The notes beneath the pieces are model-generated. The model saw only the letters and a program-made list of their open reading frames with translations, was not told where the DNA came from and ran no database searches. From NCBI GenBank assembly GCA_050084985.1, contig JBITNC010000001.1, positions 89,156,001 to 89,220,000 of the forward strand: a stretch of DNA of 64,000 bases. Direction: 5' to 3'. Of the stretch, positions 34,636 to 46,417 are shown in pieces. The position numbers and the translations under genes are program-made. This DNA comes from Nageia nagi. Lineage: Eukaryota > Pinophyta. The first letter of the stretch is position 1. The number at the start of each line of letters is the position of its first letter.

Positions 34636-35604
34636 ATGGTTGAAACCTTTGTTCCCAAGCATATACTCGACTGTTCCAACTTTGGAATATGCGAACCTCG
34701 TATGAAAGCCGAGTTACAAGTAAGGAAGCTGTGGCAGATAGTTAGTGAAGACTTGGTCGCTCCTACCGATGAGAAGGCTCTTGAAGTATATAAATCAAAA
34801 AATGAGTTAGCAACTTCAATGATTTATCGTGCAGTTTCAGATGATGTCCTTCTCATGATCTCTTCATTAACTTCAGCAAAGGAAGCTTGGGATAGGCTAA
34901 AGAAAATTTACCTTGGGTCTAAATTTTCAAGGAGGTTTACCATTCTATAAAAGTTGTTGCAGTATCGACAAAGTGAAGATGAAAGTGCCTCCATCTACTT
35001 AAACAAAATCATTGACCTCAGGACACAACTGGTTGGTTGTGAGTGCAACTAGATCAATGATGAGTTCATGGTCTTCATCATTCTTCAAAGCCTTACTACA
35101 AAGTTCAGTAACTTTGTCACGGTTATGGAAACAAGGCTCGATGATGAAGAAGATGTCATCTCACTTGATAACCTTTCTAGACTCCTTCTGAAGCATGAGG
35201 AAACTTTGAACAAGAAAATGTTGAACCTTTCTCCAAAGGACAATAGCATTTCTCTAGGAGCAACCAAAACTCCTTTCAAGAAAAAGTTCAAACATTATAA
35301 ATTCAAAGATAACAAGTCCTCATCTACCTTCAGGAAGTATGACAAAAAGGGCAACAACAATCATGGCAACTACAGGCACAGGAATGACAAAGCTAGATCA
35401 AGCAATCCAACACCTCAGGAAAAGTTTGATGGAACTTGTGACTTTTGTGGTATCTTTGGGCACAAAGAGTATGATTATTGCAAAAACAAATTTGCTCAAA
35501 AAGGTAAGGGAAATGTAAATGTGAGAACTTTCAATAATAGAAAGAAGAACAAGCATACTACTACTATTGCCTACTACTCAATGACTCAAACTATTTCAAA
35601 TGAT
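34636..35604 (+). pseudogene. gag: Copia-2 gag, unit 1
   Basis: Copia Gag with start ATG 34636, chosen because the Gag homology begins there (MVETFVPKH, then FGICEPRMKAELQVRKLW). Capsid motifs follow: AVSDDVLLMISSLTSAKEAW (34830-34890), then YRQSEDESASIYLNKI and LTTKFSNFVTVMETRL. The zinc knuckle CDFCGIFGHKEYDYC lies at 35437-35481. It has five residues rather than four between His and the last Cys. In-frame stops at 34948 (TAA) and 35050 (TAG) break it. Both sit where a glutamine codon is plausible, so each needs one C-to-T change. Unit 2 carries the same stops. Confidence 0.9.
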
Positions 35605-36928
35605 TGGATTATTGATTCAGGATGCACTAATCACATGTGTTATGAAAAGGATAAGTTTGAAAACTTTCATAAGTACAATAAGGATGCAATTGTGATAGGT
35701 GATAATACAGTCCTTGATGTTCAAGGAATAGGGAGTGTGAAGATTCATGGAAAGACTCTTGATAATGTCTTTTATGTGCCTAAACTAAGGATGAATCTCA
35801 TCTCCGTGATTCAGATTACAAGGAAAGGATGCTCATTTGAGTTTACCTCACACTCCTAGTGTGTTAAGAAAGGACTTACCACCTTGATGAAAGGATCAGT
35901 AAAGGATGACCTTTATATTGTGGATCAAGTACCTTCAAAGATTTATCTTGCTGCAAATGTTTATTCAAAAGGTAATCTTTGGCATCAACGATTAGGACAC
36001 CTTAACCACAAGAGTATTCAAGATATGAAAAACTCAAGCACTTGTGGAAGGTTTACCTAATATTTCACCCACAATTGGTCTTTGTGAAAGGTGCATTCTA
36101 GGAAAGATGCATAGGCAAAAGTTTGAAAAAGATAAGGCAACTCGGGCTAATTGTTCTCTTCAGCTTGTGCATTCAGATTTGATGGGTCCTTTTCAGACTA
36201 AGTCCCTAGGGGGAGCTTCTTATGTTCTGACCTTCATTGATGACTTCAGTAGGATGACATTTGGTTATCTACTTGAGCACAAGGATCAAACTTTTGACAA
36301 GTTTAAAGACTTCAAGGCACTTGTTGAAAATTAAACTGATTTTAAGATCAAGATGCTGAGATCTGATAATGGGGGTGAATATAATAGCAATGAGTTTAAC
36401 GACTATTGTGTTAAACATGGGATTAAGCGATAATTCACAATCCCTTACACCCCTCAGCAAAATGGAGTTGCTGAAAGGAAGAATCACACCATTATGGAAA
36501 TGGCAAGATGCATGTTGGGTAACCTTCCTAGTTTCTTATGGGGAGAAGCTATTCACACTGCTATTCACACCCTAAATAGGTGTCCTACTAAGGCAGTTAA
36601 AGGTAAAACTCCATATGAAGCATGGACAGGAAAGAAACCTAACCTCTCACACTTCAAGGTCTTTGGTTGTGATGCATTTGCCTTCATTACCTCAGAGAAA
36701 AGAAAGAAGCTAGATAAATGATCAGAAAAATGCATCTTTGTGGGGTATGATAATCAGCATAGAGGTTACAGGCTCTACTCCTCATCCCATAAAATAGTCT
36801 TTGTTTCTAGGGATGTCAAGTTCAATGAACTTTCTGAGGATTCGACCTCTCATGCTAAGGTGTCTGATACAGATGATTCTTCGCCTACACCTAACTGGTT
36901 AGATGATCATGTAGAGAAGTCACCATAA
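35605..36928 (+). pseudogene. pol: Copia-2 protease and integrase, unit 1
   Basis: The protease active site WIIDSGCTNHMC starts at 35605 (catalytic Asp at 35614). Integrase follows: the zinc-binding segment LWHQRLGHLNHKSI, then CERCILGKMHRQKF (36080-36120). In the core, VHSDLMGPF has the first Asp, LRSDNGGEY the second (about 36360), and PQQNGVAERKN the Glu (about 36465). TAWTGKKP-type and FGCDAFAF segments complete it. Stops at 35857 (TAG), 36332 (TAA), 36431 (TAA), 36719 (TGA) and 36926 (TAA) interrupt it. An extra A near 36030 shifts the frame; unit 2 lacks that A. Confidence 0.9.
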
Positions 36929-37962
36929 GACAAAATTCTCTAGCATAGAGAATTACAAGGAGTATGACCTTGAATAACTCTTTATTTGCCAAAATTGATA
37001 ATACACATGAGCCATTAACCTTCAAAGAAGCTTCCAAGCAAGAGTGTTGGATGGAAGCTATGAAAGTTGAGTATGAGGTGCTCATGAAAAATGAAACTTG
37101 GGATTTGGTTCCTTATCCCAATGCGAAAAAATGTGATTGGCAATAAATAGATATACAAGGTCAAGTACAATTCTGATGGAAAAATTGAAAAATACAAGGC
37201 AAGGTTAGTAGCCAAAGGATTCGCTCAGAAATATGGTATTAATTATGAGGAAACCTTTGCTCCTGTGGCCAAGATGCCTACTATTAGAATAATCCTTGCT
37301 CTTTCTGCAGCTCAAGGATGGAAAGCTTTTCAACTTGATATCAAAAGTGCATTTCTCAATGGTGACTTGGATGTTGAAATCTACATGAATCAACCAGAAG
37401 GATTTATTCCAGAAGGAAAAGAGTCTCTTGTGTGTAAGCTAAAGAAGTCTTTGTATGGACTTAAGCAAGCACCTAGAGCATGGTACAAGAAAATTTTAGG
37501 ATTCTTTGCAGATATTGGTTTTTCCAAGTGCTTCTCAGATTCAAATCTATATGTACTCAATCAAGGAAAAGACGTGGTCTTAATTCTCCTTTATGTGGAT
37601 GATCTTCTCATAACAGGCAATAATATTGAAATCATCCAAGAGTGCATCTCCAAACTAAGGGCAACATTTGAAATGACTGATCTAGGTCTATTGCATTACT
37701 ATCTTGGGATGCAAGTATACCAACACAAAGATTGTACTTATCTTAGTCAATCTAAGTATATATCAGACATCTTGCAAAAGTTTGGAATGGAGGAGTGTAA
37801 ATATGCTGCAATACCTATTTCTCTTGGAATCGTTGTATCACTAAGCTCAGATTCTTAGTTGGCTGATGCTACAGCTTATAGGCAATTGATTGGTAGTCTT
37901 CTGTATCTGACTATCTCTCATCCTGATATTGCCTTTGCAGTGAATTTGAGGCACGATTCATG
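36929..37962 (+). pseudogene. pol: Copia-2 reverse transcriptase, unit 1
   Basis: RT of the Copia type. ECWMEAMKVEYEVLMKNETW is at 37042-37100. A TAG at 37148 replaces the usual Trp of the KWIYKVK motif. Then come ARLVAKGFAQKYGINYEETF, FQLDIKSAFLNGDLD (37328-37372), and LKKSLYGLKQAPRAWY. The catalytic YVDDLL box at 37592-37609 is intact, and LHYYLGMQVYQ follows. A TAG at 37856 ends the open stretch, and a frame change near 37950 leads into RNase H. Confidence 0.92.
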
Positions 37963-38540
37963 CAAAAACCATATGTTGAACACCTCAATGTTGTTAAGCA
38001 AATCTTGAGGTATGTCATAGGGACAAAGGATCTTGCTCTTAAGTATTCCAAAGTGCCCTTAATTGTTCTCTCAGGGTTATCAGATTTTGATTATGGAGGA
38101 GATAAAGATGATAGAAAATCAACCTCTGCATATGTGTTCAGCATTGGTTCAGGTGCTATCTCTTGGGCTTCCAAGAAGCAACCTACTGTGACTCTTTCTA
38201 CCACCAAAGCTGAATATCGAGCCATGTCTATTGCTGCCCAAGATGCTATTTGGCTGAGGCATCTTCTGAATGAAATTGGGTATAAGCAAAATGGCTCATC
38301 TCTTATTTCTTCAAACAATCAATCAGCTATCTCTTTGGCTAAGAATCCTATGTTCCATCAGAGAACCAAACATGTGGAAATCTAAGCCCATTTTATTAGG
38401 GAGAAGGTTCTAGATGACATCATACACTTGCAGTATTGTCCATCTACTAAAAACTCTACTAATTTGTTCACCAATCCCCTTCTTGAAGCTCAGTTCTGCA
38501 AGCTTAGGGATTCTCTCGGGTTGGTGAAGTTGCCCTCAAG
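37963..38540 (+). pseudogene. pol: Copia-2 RNase H, unit 1
   Basis: It degrades the RNA strand of the hybrid. Motifs are LNVVKQILRYVIGTKDLALKY, GLSDFDYGGDKDDRKSTSAYVF (catalytic Asp), ISWASKKQPTVTLSTTKAEYRAMS (Glu in KAEY), and SNNQSAISLAKNPMFHQRTKHVEI. The last is followed by a TAA at 38383, where a glutamine-type codon is likely. The C-terminal FIREKVLDDIIHLQYCPS and LRDSLGLVKLPSRGS remain readable after it. The frame ends at a PPT-like purine run (38537-38552). Confidence 0.92.
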
Positions 38541-38554
38541 GGGGAGTGAAGTTT

Positions 38555-39384
38555 AAACTTTTGTTAGTGATGACAACTTCACCTCTAAGAGGCCTTTTTT
38601 GATTATACATTCTAGACCTCTGTGGTAAGTTTGCTCTGCGTGACAAACTTGTTGTATAATTGTTGTTATAGAGTGTTGATTATTTTATACCTCAGTGGTA
38701 AGTTTGCTCTGCGTGATAAACTTGTTGTACATTTTATACCTCCATGGTAAGTTTGCTCTGCGTGAGAAACTTGTTGTACAAATTTTGAGCATAAAATTAA
38801 TATACCTCTGTGGTAAGTTCGCTCTACGTGAGGAACTTGTTGTACATTCTAGACCTCTGTGGTGAGTTTACTCTATGTGAAAAACTCGTTGTACAATTTT
38901 TATGCTCTATTTAAAATCAACACATGTCTATATACAATAGGTGACTATGAGTGATGGCTTGGCATCTCTGTGATGACTTATAGTGCACCATTGATCAGTT
39001 ATTTATAAGATGGCATTATTTAATTCTCTTATTTGAATATATGATGCATCTAACTAATTTGTTCATGAGTTGCTTGTAGCATGCAGGATCTTCTTCAGAA
39101 ATGCAGGTTACTCACCTTGTGAAAGCAAGCTCATGGAGACTCACATGTCAGCTTAAAGTTGATCGACTACTATGTACAGTGAAACCAGTTATGGTTAATG
39201 ATTGTATTGTAAACCATTTTTTTTCAAATGGTAATGTAGTGAGTCTCATACTAGTTCTCAAAAAGATTCTCAAATATGTAAAAGTTCTCATCTCCACTTG
39301 TATCTCTATGGAGGAGAACTCTCTCTTACTCTCTCTTTCTCTCTTCTACGCTCTATCCCAATATTGCATTAAGGGGTGTATAAT
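38555..39384 (+). other. Copia-2 noncoding 3' tail, unit 1
   Basis: A 0.83-kb stretch between the end of RNase H and LTR-2. It begins just after a PPT-like run, TCAAGGGGGAGTGAAG (38537-38552), which in most Copia elements would abut the LTR. It carries the five-hairpin array (38616-38896). The end ATTAAGGGGTGTATAAT directly precedes the LTR and should be the working polypurine tract. The frame 39101-39412 has no recognisable family features. Confidence 0.8.
38616..38896 (+). ncRNA. Five-hairpin array in the Copia-2 3' tail, unit 1
   Basis: Five copies of an ACCTC..TGGT-[24-nt hairpin]-GTTGTA motif. Hairpins lie at 38627-38650, 38700-38723, 38749-38772, 38815-38838 and 38864-38887, all exactly 24 nt with a ten-base loop (CTCTGCGTGA in copies 1-3, CTCTACGTGA in 4, CTCTATGTGA in 5). 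The stem is AAGTTT/AAACTT in copies 1-3. It is AAGTTC/GAACTT in copy 4 and GAGTTT/AAACTC in copy 5, both two-sided changes that keep pairing. The flanks GTGGT and GTTGT could extend the stem by G-U pairs. Function is unknown; selection for RNA or DNA secondary structure is inferred. Confidence 0.6.
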
Positions 39385-39866
39385 TGTTAGAATTTGTAAT
39401 GAAATATTGTGAATATCTAAACTCCTTGTAAATTCAATTAATCACTTAAGGGTATGTAGATACCTTAAGAGATTAATTGAATTCTTTAATATGTAGACTT
39501 TGACTTTACCAAAGTGGTTAGTTGGTAGGTTGAAGTTAGGTGATACATTTAATGTAACCCTAACGTTACCCTTGGGTTAAAGGAAGGTTAGGGAGGTGCT
39601 CTCAAGCTATAAATAGAGGGCCTCTCCTCTTGTAACATAACTAAGTTCTTGGAGTAAGATTACTCTACTAGTTGTGTAGGAGAGGAAGAGTATAGTTGTA
39701 AGAGAGGCATACTTGAGAATTGAGACACTAGTTGTGGATATACTCCAAGGAGGGAGGAACCACATTATACTTGTGTTATCTTGAGTGATTGTGTTATCTT
39801 GTGTATGATTGAGTTTCCTAGTCTTAGGTCCTTGAGGATTTGTTTAGATATAGTTCAAATCCTTCA
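39385..39866 (+). repeat. Copia-2 middle LTR (LTR-2)
   Basis: 482 bp, shared by both internal units. By reading it is identical to LTR-3 and carries the LTR-3 variants at every site where LTR-1 differs, the last being near position 355 of the LTR. It is followed by a primer site and preceded by a polypurine tract, so it serves as 3' LTR of unit 1 and 5' LTR of unit 2. TATA box at 39608-39615; inverted repeat at 39431-39483. Confidence 0.95.
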
Positions 39867-42800
39867 ATTGGTATCAGAGCCTTGTTGTGGAAGCTCTTCT
39901 TCTTGGTGTAGAAGCTCTCCTTGTTGTGGAAGCTCTTCTTCTTGGTGTAGAAGCTCTTCTTGGTGTGGAAGCTCTTCTTTTTGGTGTGGAAGCTACATCT
40001 TGGAGGTTCTTCATCCTTCTTCATTCCTCATCTTACACCCCATTGGTGAGGTAAATTTTAAGAGAAGGTATAAATTTCCTCCTCATTTGATCATTTTTTT
40101 TTGGATTATTGCATTAGATACTAACATATTTTGTGAGATATTGGAGCTTATTTCTTGCAAAATATGATTAAAATGACAATGCAAGTATTTTTTTTTCTAT
40201 ACTAACCTCTTATGTTAGTAGCATTTTTTTTACAAAAATGCTCAATACATGCTATATTTTTTTAAGAGGATACTATGAAATGCCAATATTTTTACTAACA
40301 TTTTTTATGTTAGTAGTATTATGTTATTACTATTTGCTTAAAAAATAGTACTATATTATTGTTACATTTCTCCTACATATACTACCATTTTTTATGTTAA
40401 TGGTATTTTTCGTGAGGCATGAAACATTTAAAAATTAGAGAGGAGGACAATTTTTTTTAGTTCTACCACAATTTTAGGAGCACAATAATATATTCAAAGG
40501 CTCAATATAGTATATATATATCTATATATATATATTTTATTTTTTTTGTTTAAAATATAGTTAAAATATATATATATATATATTTTTATTTTAAATTTGT
40601 TTAAAATCAAAAATATATATATATATTTTTATATTTTAAATCTGTTTAAAATACTCAAAAATATATATATATTTTTTATTTTGTTTTAAATTTGTTTAAA
40701 ATAAAAATAAAATATATATCAATGTTTAAATTTCGGGGGGGGGGGGGGGGGGGCGGTCATTATATAACAATTAAAATCGTATAAATTAAATCGGGGGGGT
40801 CCTCCTCGCACAAGCGGGCCTCTGGTGGCTCTTCCTGACCACCTCCGCGCACGCTCCTCCGATCGCCTCCACCTCCACGCGTGTGATCGTAGGATAGAGC
40901 ATGAGACTTGTTTGTAAGATATGCACGATACAGACTTTGTTTCATGGCCTCTCCATGTCCTACTGCTGCTCGCAGACTATGCCCAAATAGGCTACGTTGC
41001 CCAGACCAAGCTGCCTAGCCTGCACTCATCACTGGATCTACCCCCAATGGATCCCTTCTTGCCCTGCATGGGAGCTTACTTCATCGTAGGTAATGCCAAA
41101 TAGATACATTAAAAGGTCCATAAGTTGTATCAAACACCTACGTTGCACAGCCCTATGACATGTTTGACGTGGTGCAGGATTCCACCCATAGTTTCATGCA
41201 TGCCCTGCTCGTAGGATATCTCCCTCTGTGCATGACTCTACATAACCTAGCTACGTTGGAAGGAGTAAACATTTTAAGGAGAGGAGGAGGCGGATCACAG
41301 CCATGTCAAATAGAGACTCATCCCATGAAGACGTCTGATCTTTTCGAGTACATACATGAGATCTTGAAAATATTTTTGCCTTCATTCCCACTAAATGACA
41401 TAAATGGAGGTGAACACACACGTTGCAATCTCCTCTCCACCTTCAGACCCTGAACACATGCAATGATCGTAGCATCTGCACAGCATGCGACCTCCACTTC
41501 TCCACCTTGATGTCCCATGATCGTAGGATCTACCCACACCATTTCATGGCCTGAAATGCTCACCAAATCTGCACACCACATGGCTCTATTTTGCTTTTTT
41601 AACGTGACTCTCCTCCCTCGTAGCCCTGAAGTCATGCCTTGGGTGGTTAACCACTGCCTGAGCCACCCCATGCGCCCCCGTGCCCTCCACCCCCTATGTG
41701 GCTTCCTCCAGCCACCTTCAGTTCCCTTCTACACACTTTGGTCTCTCCTGCCACCTCTGCCCAACCACTCAACCTCCATGAGGCTTACACATGGCCCCTT
41801 CAACATTTTTTTGTCAACTTTAGTTGTTGGGTATTTAATTTTTTTTTACCCACTCCAAATTTGATTTGATTTTTTGCCTTAGTCAACCTTACATCTTTAA
41901 AGTTTTTTCCCTAAGTCTGTTTTAAGTACACAAAGGCTATATTTACTTAAACTAGATACTTCACAGACCTTTTTTTTTAGGATGCCCCTTAAGTGCAACT
42001 TAGGGAGCACCCATACTTAAACATCCATTTTTAGCATCCAAGTTGTTAGCACTTTAAGTAAAAATGGGGGGGATATTTATAATTTTTTACTTAAATCTTT
42101 ATGGATCTTGCATGCTAAATAGATCTTGCATTTGACTTAAATCTTTATGGATCTTGCATGCTAAATAGATCTTGCATGCTAAGTTTAAAATGCATGCTTC
42201 TTAACCTTGTTAGGACTAAAGCATGCTTAGTACTTAAATTTTTAAGTTAAAATACATGATGCATGTTTAAAACTTAATTTTAAGTCATGGACTAATACAT
42301 GTTTAAATTATGGATTAATGCTAAGTAGGACTTAGCATTTGAAAAATTCATTATTTTTGAACTTGAGCAAAAATATGAAAAATGTAAAAGTCCTTTAGGG
42401 GTTAGTACAAAACCCATTGGACTCTTAAGGATTCAAGTTCGTGTGGATGGAGTATTTTCACTTTACTTTATATTTTTGTATATTTGCTTTATACTTGCAA
42501 TACACAAAAATTTGAAAGTAACCACTAAAATGAATACATCCGCACGTATTTTCCACAACATGACTTGTTTGGGGAGCCACGAGGTGAGGACAGGGCAGAC
42601 TGGAGCCTTTTTAGTCTGAAGACCCAAGTGGTGGTAAGTCCATCTTAATTGCCCCTAAGACCTCTGTTGGATTGGACATAACTCTATTAGGTGGACAGGC
42701 ATGTGTGTAGTGATACCACATGTCTGCATGTCCATTCAGGGATTATCCTGATAACCTAGGAGGAAAATTGAAAACCTTAATCAAGATAATTAAAATGATC

Positions 42801-43092
42801 GATCCAAGATACGTTGGATCCTTGGAAAATAGTTAGTACTTCTCCTAGTGAGAGTATATTACTGACCAAGGTGAACTGGTTGAGGACTGGTAGTACCTGG
42901 GCTCCACCTTGCGGGCATCCAGGTGAAGGCCTAATTCTATACAAGAAAACAACCCCAACTTTATCCTTCTATGGATTGTGGTTAATAAGTTTACACATAT
43001 GGGACATGTTTGCTTATTAGATGTTTTATATGTATAGATGGAAAATTGTAAAAGTTTGCATTCTTATTGCATATTTACTCTTTTTTGTAGCA
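39867..43092 (+). other. Copia-2 leader, unit 2
   Basis: Same order of elements as unit 1: GAAGCTC array from 39890, TACTAAC-type hairpins, TA-rich zone, G19 run (40735-40753), GC-rich block, and 46-bp duplication. Differences from unit 1 are an extra G near 40817 (GCGGGCC against GCGGCC) and one extra T in a T-run near 41840. No family-type coding region was found. Confidence 0.8.
39869..39881 (+). promoter_or_regulatory. Copia-2 primer-binding site, second unit
   Basis: TGGTATCAGAGCC, two bases after LTR-2, identical to the first unit. Confidence 0.93.
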
Positions 43093-44061
43093 ATGGTTGA
43101 AACCTTTGTTCCCAAGCATATACTCGACTGTTCCAACTTTGGAATATGCGAACCTCGTATGAAAGCCGAGTTACAAGTAAGGAAGCTGTGGCAGATAGTT
43201 AGTGAAGACTTGGTCGCTCCTACCGATGAGAAGGCTCTTGAAGTATATAAATCAAAAAATGAGTTAGCAACTTCAATGATTTATCGTGCAGTTTCAGATG
43301 ATGTCCTTCTCATGATCTCTTCATTAACTTCAGCAAAGGAAGCTTGGGATAGGCTAAAGAAAATTTACCTTGGGTCTAAATTTTCAAGGAGGTTTACCAT
43401 TCTATAAAAGTTGTTGCAGTATCGACAAAGTGAAGATGAAAGTGCCTCCATCTACTTAAACAAAATCATTGACCTCAGGACACAACTGGTTGGTTGTGAG
43501 TGCAACTAGATCAATGATGAGTTCATGGTCTTCATCATTCTTCAAAGCCTTACTACAAAGTTCAGTAACTTTGTCACGGTTATGGAAACAAGGCTCGATG
43601 ATGAAGAAGATGTCATCTCACTTGATAACCTTTCTAGACTCCTTCTGAAGCATGAGGAAACTTTGAACAAGAAAATGTTGAACCTTTCTCCAAAGGACAA
43701 TAGCATTTCTCTAGGAGCAACCAAAACTCCTTTCAAGAAAAAGTTCAAACATTATAAATTCAAAGATAACAAGTCCTCATCTACCTTCAGGAAGTATGAC
43801 AAAAAGGGCAACAACAATCATGGCAACTACAGGCACAGGAATGACAAAGCTAGATCAAGCAATCCAACACCTCAGGAAAAGTTTGATGGAACTTGTGACT
43901 TTTGTGGTATCTTTGGGCACAAAGAGTATGATTATTGCAAAAACAAATTTGCTCAAAAAGGTAAGGGAAATGTAAATGTGAGAACTTTCAATAATAGAAA
44001 GAAGAACAAGCATACTACTACTATTGCCTACTACTCAATGACTCAAACTATTTCAAATGAT
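43093..44061 (+). pseudogene. gag: Copia-2 gag, unit 2
   Basis: Predicted proteins are the same as in unit 1, including both premature stops (43405 and 43507) and the CDFCGIFGHKEYDYC zinc knuckle. Sharing of the stops shows the frame was broken before the two units separated. Confidence 0.9.
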
Positions 44062-45383
44062 TGGATTATTGATTCAGGATGCACTAATCACATGTGTTAT
44101 GAAAAGGATAAGTTTGAAAACTTTCATAAGTACAATAAGGATGCAATTGTGATAGGTGATAATACAGTCCTTGATGTTCAAGGAATAGGGAGTGTGAAGA
44201 TTCATGGAAAGACTCTTGATAATGTCTTTTATGTGCCTAAACTAAGGATGAATCTCATCTCCGTGATTCAGATTACAAGGAAAGGATGCTCATTTGAGTT
44301 TACCTCACACTCCTAGTGTGTTAAGAAAGGACTTACCACCTTGATGAAAGGATCAGTAAAGGATGACCTTTATATTGTGGATCAAGTACCTTCAAAGATT
44401 TATCTTGCTGCAAATGTTTATTCAAAAGGTAATCTTTGGCATCAACGATTAGGACACCTTAACCACAAGAGTATTCAAGATATGAAAACTCAAGCACTTG
44501 TGGAAGGTTTACCTAATATTTCACCCACAATTGGTCTTTGTGAAAGGTGCATTCTAGGAAAGATGCATAGGCAAAAGTTTGAAAAAGATAAGGCAACTCG
44601 GGCTAATTGTTCTCTTCAGCTTGTGCATTCAGATTTGATGGGTCCTTTTCAGACTAAGTCCCTAGGGGGAGCTTCTTATGTTCTGACCTTCATTGATGAC
44701 TTCAGTAGGATGACATTTGGTTATCTACTTGAGCACAAGGATCAAACTTTTGACAAGTTTAAAGACTTCAAGGCACTTGTTGAAATTAAACTGATTTTAA
44801 GATCAAGATGCTGAGATCTGATAATGGGGGTGAATATAATAGCAATGAGTTTAACGACTATTGTGTTAAACATGGGATTAAGCGATAATTCACAATCCCT
44901 TACACCCCTCAGCAAAATGGAGTTGCTGAAAGGAAGAATCACACCATTATGGAAATGGCAAGATGCATGTTGGGTAACCTTCCTAGTTTCTTATGGGGAG
45001 AAGCTATTCACACTGCTATTCACACCCTAAATAGGTGTCCTACTAAGGCAGTTAAAGGTAAAACTCCATATGAAGCATGGACAGGAAAGAAACCTAACCT
45101 CTCACACTTCAAGGTCTTTGGTTGTGATGCATTTGCCTTCATTACCTCAGAGAAAAGAAAGAAGCTAGATAAATGATCAGAAAAATGCATCTTTGTGGGG
45201 TATGATAATCAGCATAGAGGTTACAGGCTCTACTCCTCATCCCATAAAATAGTCTTTGTTTCTAGGGATGTCAAGTTCAATGAACTTTCTGAGGATTCGA
45301 CCTCTCATGCTAAGGTGTCTGATACAGATGATTCTTCGCCTACACCTAACTGGTTAGATGATCATGTAGAGAAGTCACCATAA
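44062..45383 (+). pseudogene. pol: Copia-2 protease and integrase, unit 2
   Basis: As in unit 1, with two indel differences. The zinc-binding part of integrase is continuous here (44341-44814 open), because the extra A of unit 1 is absent. One A is missing near 44785, which shifts the frame just before the second catalytic Asp. The remaining stops, TAA after KHGIK at 44886 and TGA at 45174, match unit 1. Confidence 0.9.
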
Positions 45384-46417
45384 GACAAAATTCTCTAGCA
45401 TAGAGAATTACAAGGAGTATGACCTTGAATAACTCTTTATTTGCCAAAATTGATAATACACATGAGCCATTAACCTTCAAAGAAGCTTCCAAGCAAGAGT
45501 GTTGGATGGAAGCTATGAAAGTTGAGTATGAGGTGCTCATGAAAAATGAAACTTGGGATTTGGTTCCTTATCCCAATGCGAAAAAATGTGATTGGCAATA
45601 AATAGATATACAAGGTCAAGTACAATTCTGATGGAAAAATTGAAAAATACAAGGCAAGGTTAGTAGCCAAAGGATTCGCTCAGAAATATGGTATTAATTA
45701 TGAGGAAACCTTTGCTCCTGTGGCCAAGATGCCTACTATTAGAATAATCCTTGCTCTTTCTGCAGCTCAAGGATGGAAAGCTTTTCAACTTGATATCAAA
45801 AGTGCATTTCTCAATGGTGACTTGGATGTTGAAATCTACATGAATCAACCAGAAGGATTTATTCCAGAAGGAAAAGAGTCTCTTGTGTGTAAGCTAAAGA
45901 AGTCTTTGTATGGACTTAAGCAAGCACCTAGAGCATGGTACAAGAAAATTTTAGGATTCTTTGCAGATATTGGTTTTTCCAAGTGCTTCTCAGATTCAAA
46001 TCTATATGTACTCAATCAAGGAAAAGACGTGGTCTTAATTCTCCTTTATGTGGATGATCTTCTCATAACAGGCAATAATATTGAAATCATCCAAGAGTGC
46101 ATCTCCAAACTAAGGGCAACATTTGAAATGACTGATCTAGGTCTATTGCATTACTATCTTGGGATGCAAGTATACCAACACAAAGATTGTACTTATCTTA
46201 GTCAATCTAAGTATATATCAGACATCTTGCAAAAGTTTGGAATGGAGGAGTGTAAATATGCTGCAATACCTATTTCTCTTGGAATCGTTGTATCACTAAG
46301 CTCAGATTCTTAGTTGGCTGATGCTACAGCTTATAGGCAATTGATTGGTAGTCTTCTGTATCTGACTATCTCTCATCCTGATATTGCCTTTGCAGTGAAT
46401 TTGAGGCACGATTCATG
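45384..46417 (+). pseudogene. pol: Copia-2 reverse transcriptase, unit 2
   Basis: Same predicted protein as unit 1, with the catalytic YVDDLL at 46047-46064 and the stops at 45603 and 46311. No base difference was noticed in this domain. Confidence 0.92.

Noticed and set aside
34620-34640. TTTTTTGTAG just before the Copia-2 gag ATG, resembling an intron acceptor
   Set aside because: Plausible for a spliced leader, but no convincing donor could be fixed in the 3.2-kb leader from sequence alone.
38600-38900. Regular short repeats that might be a CRISPR array
   Set aside because: Spacing is uneven, the repeats diverge with compensatory changes, the context is a plant Copia element, and no cas genes are present.
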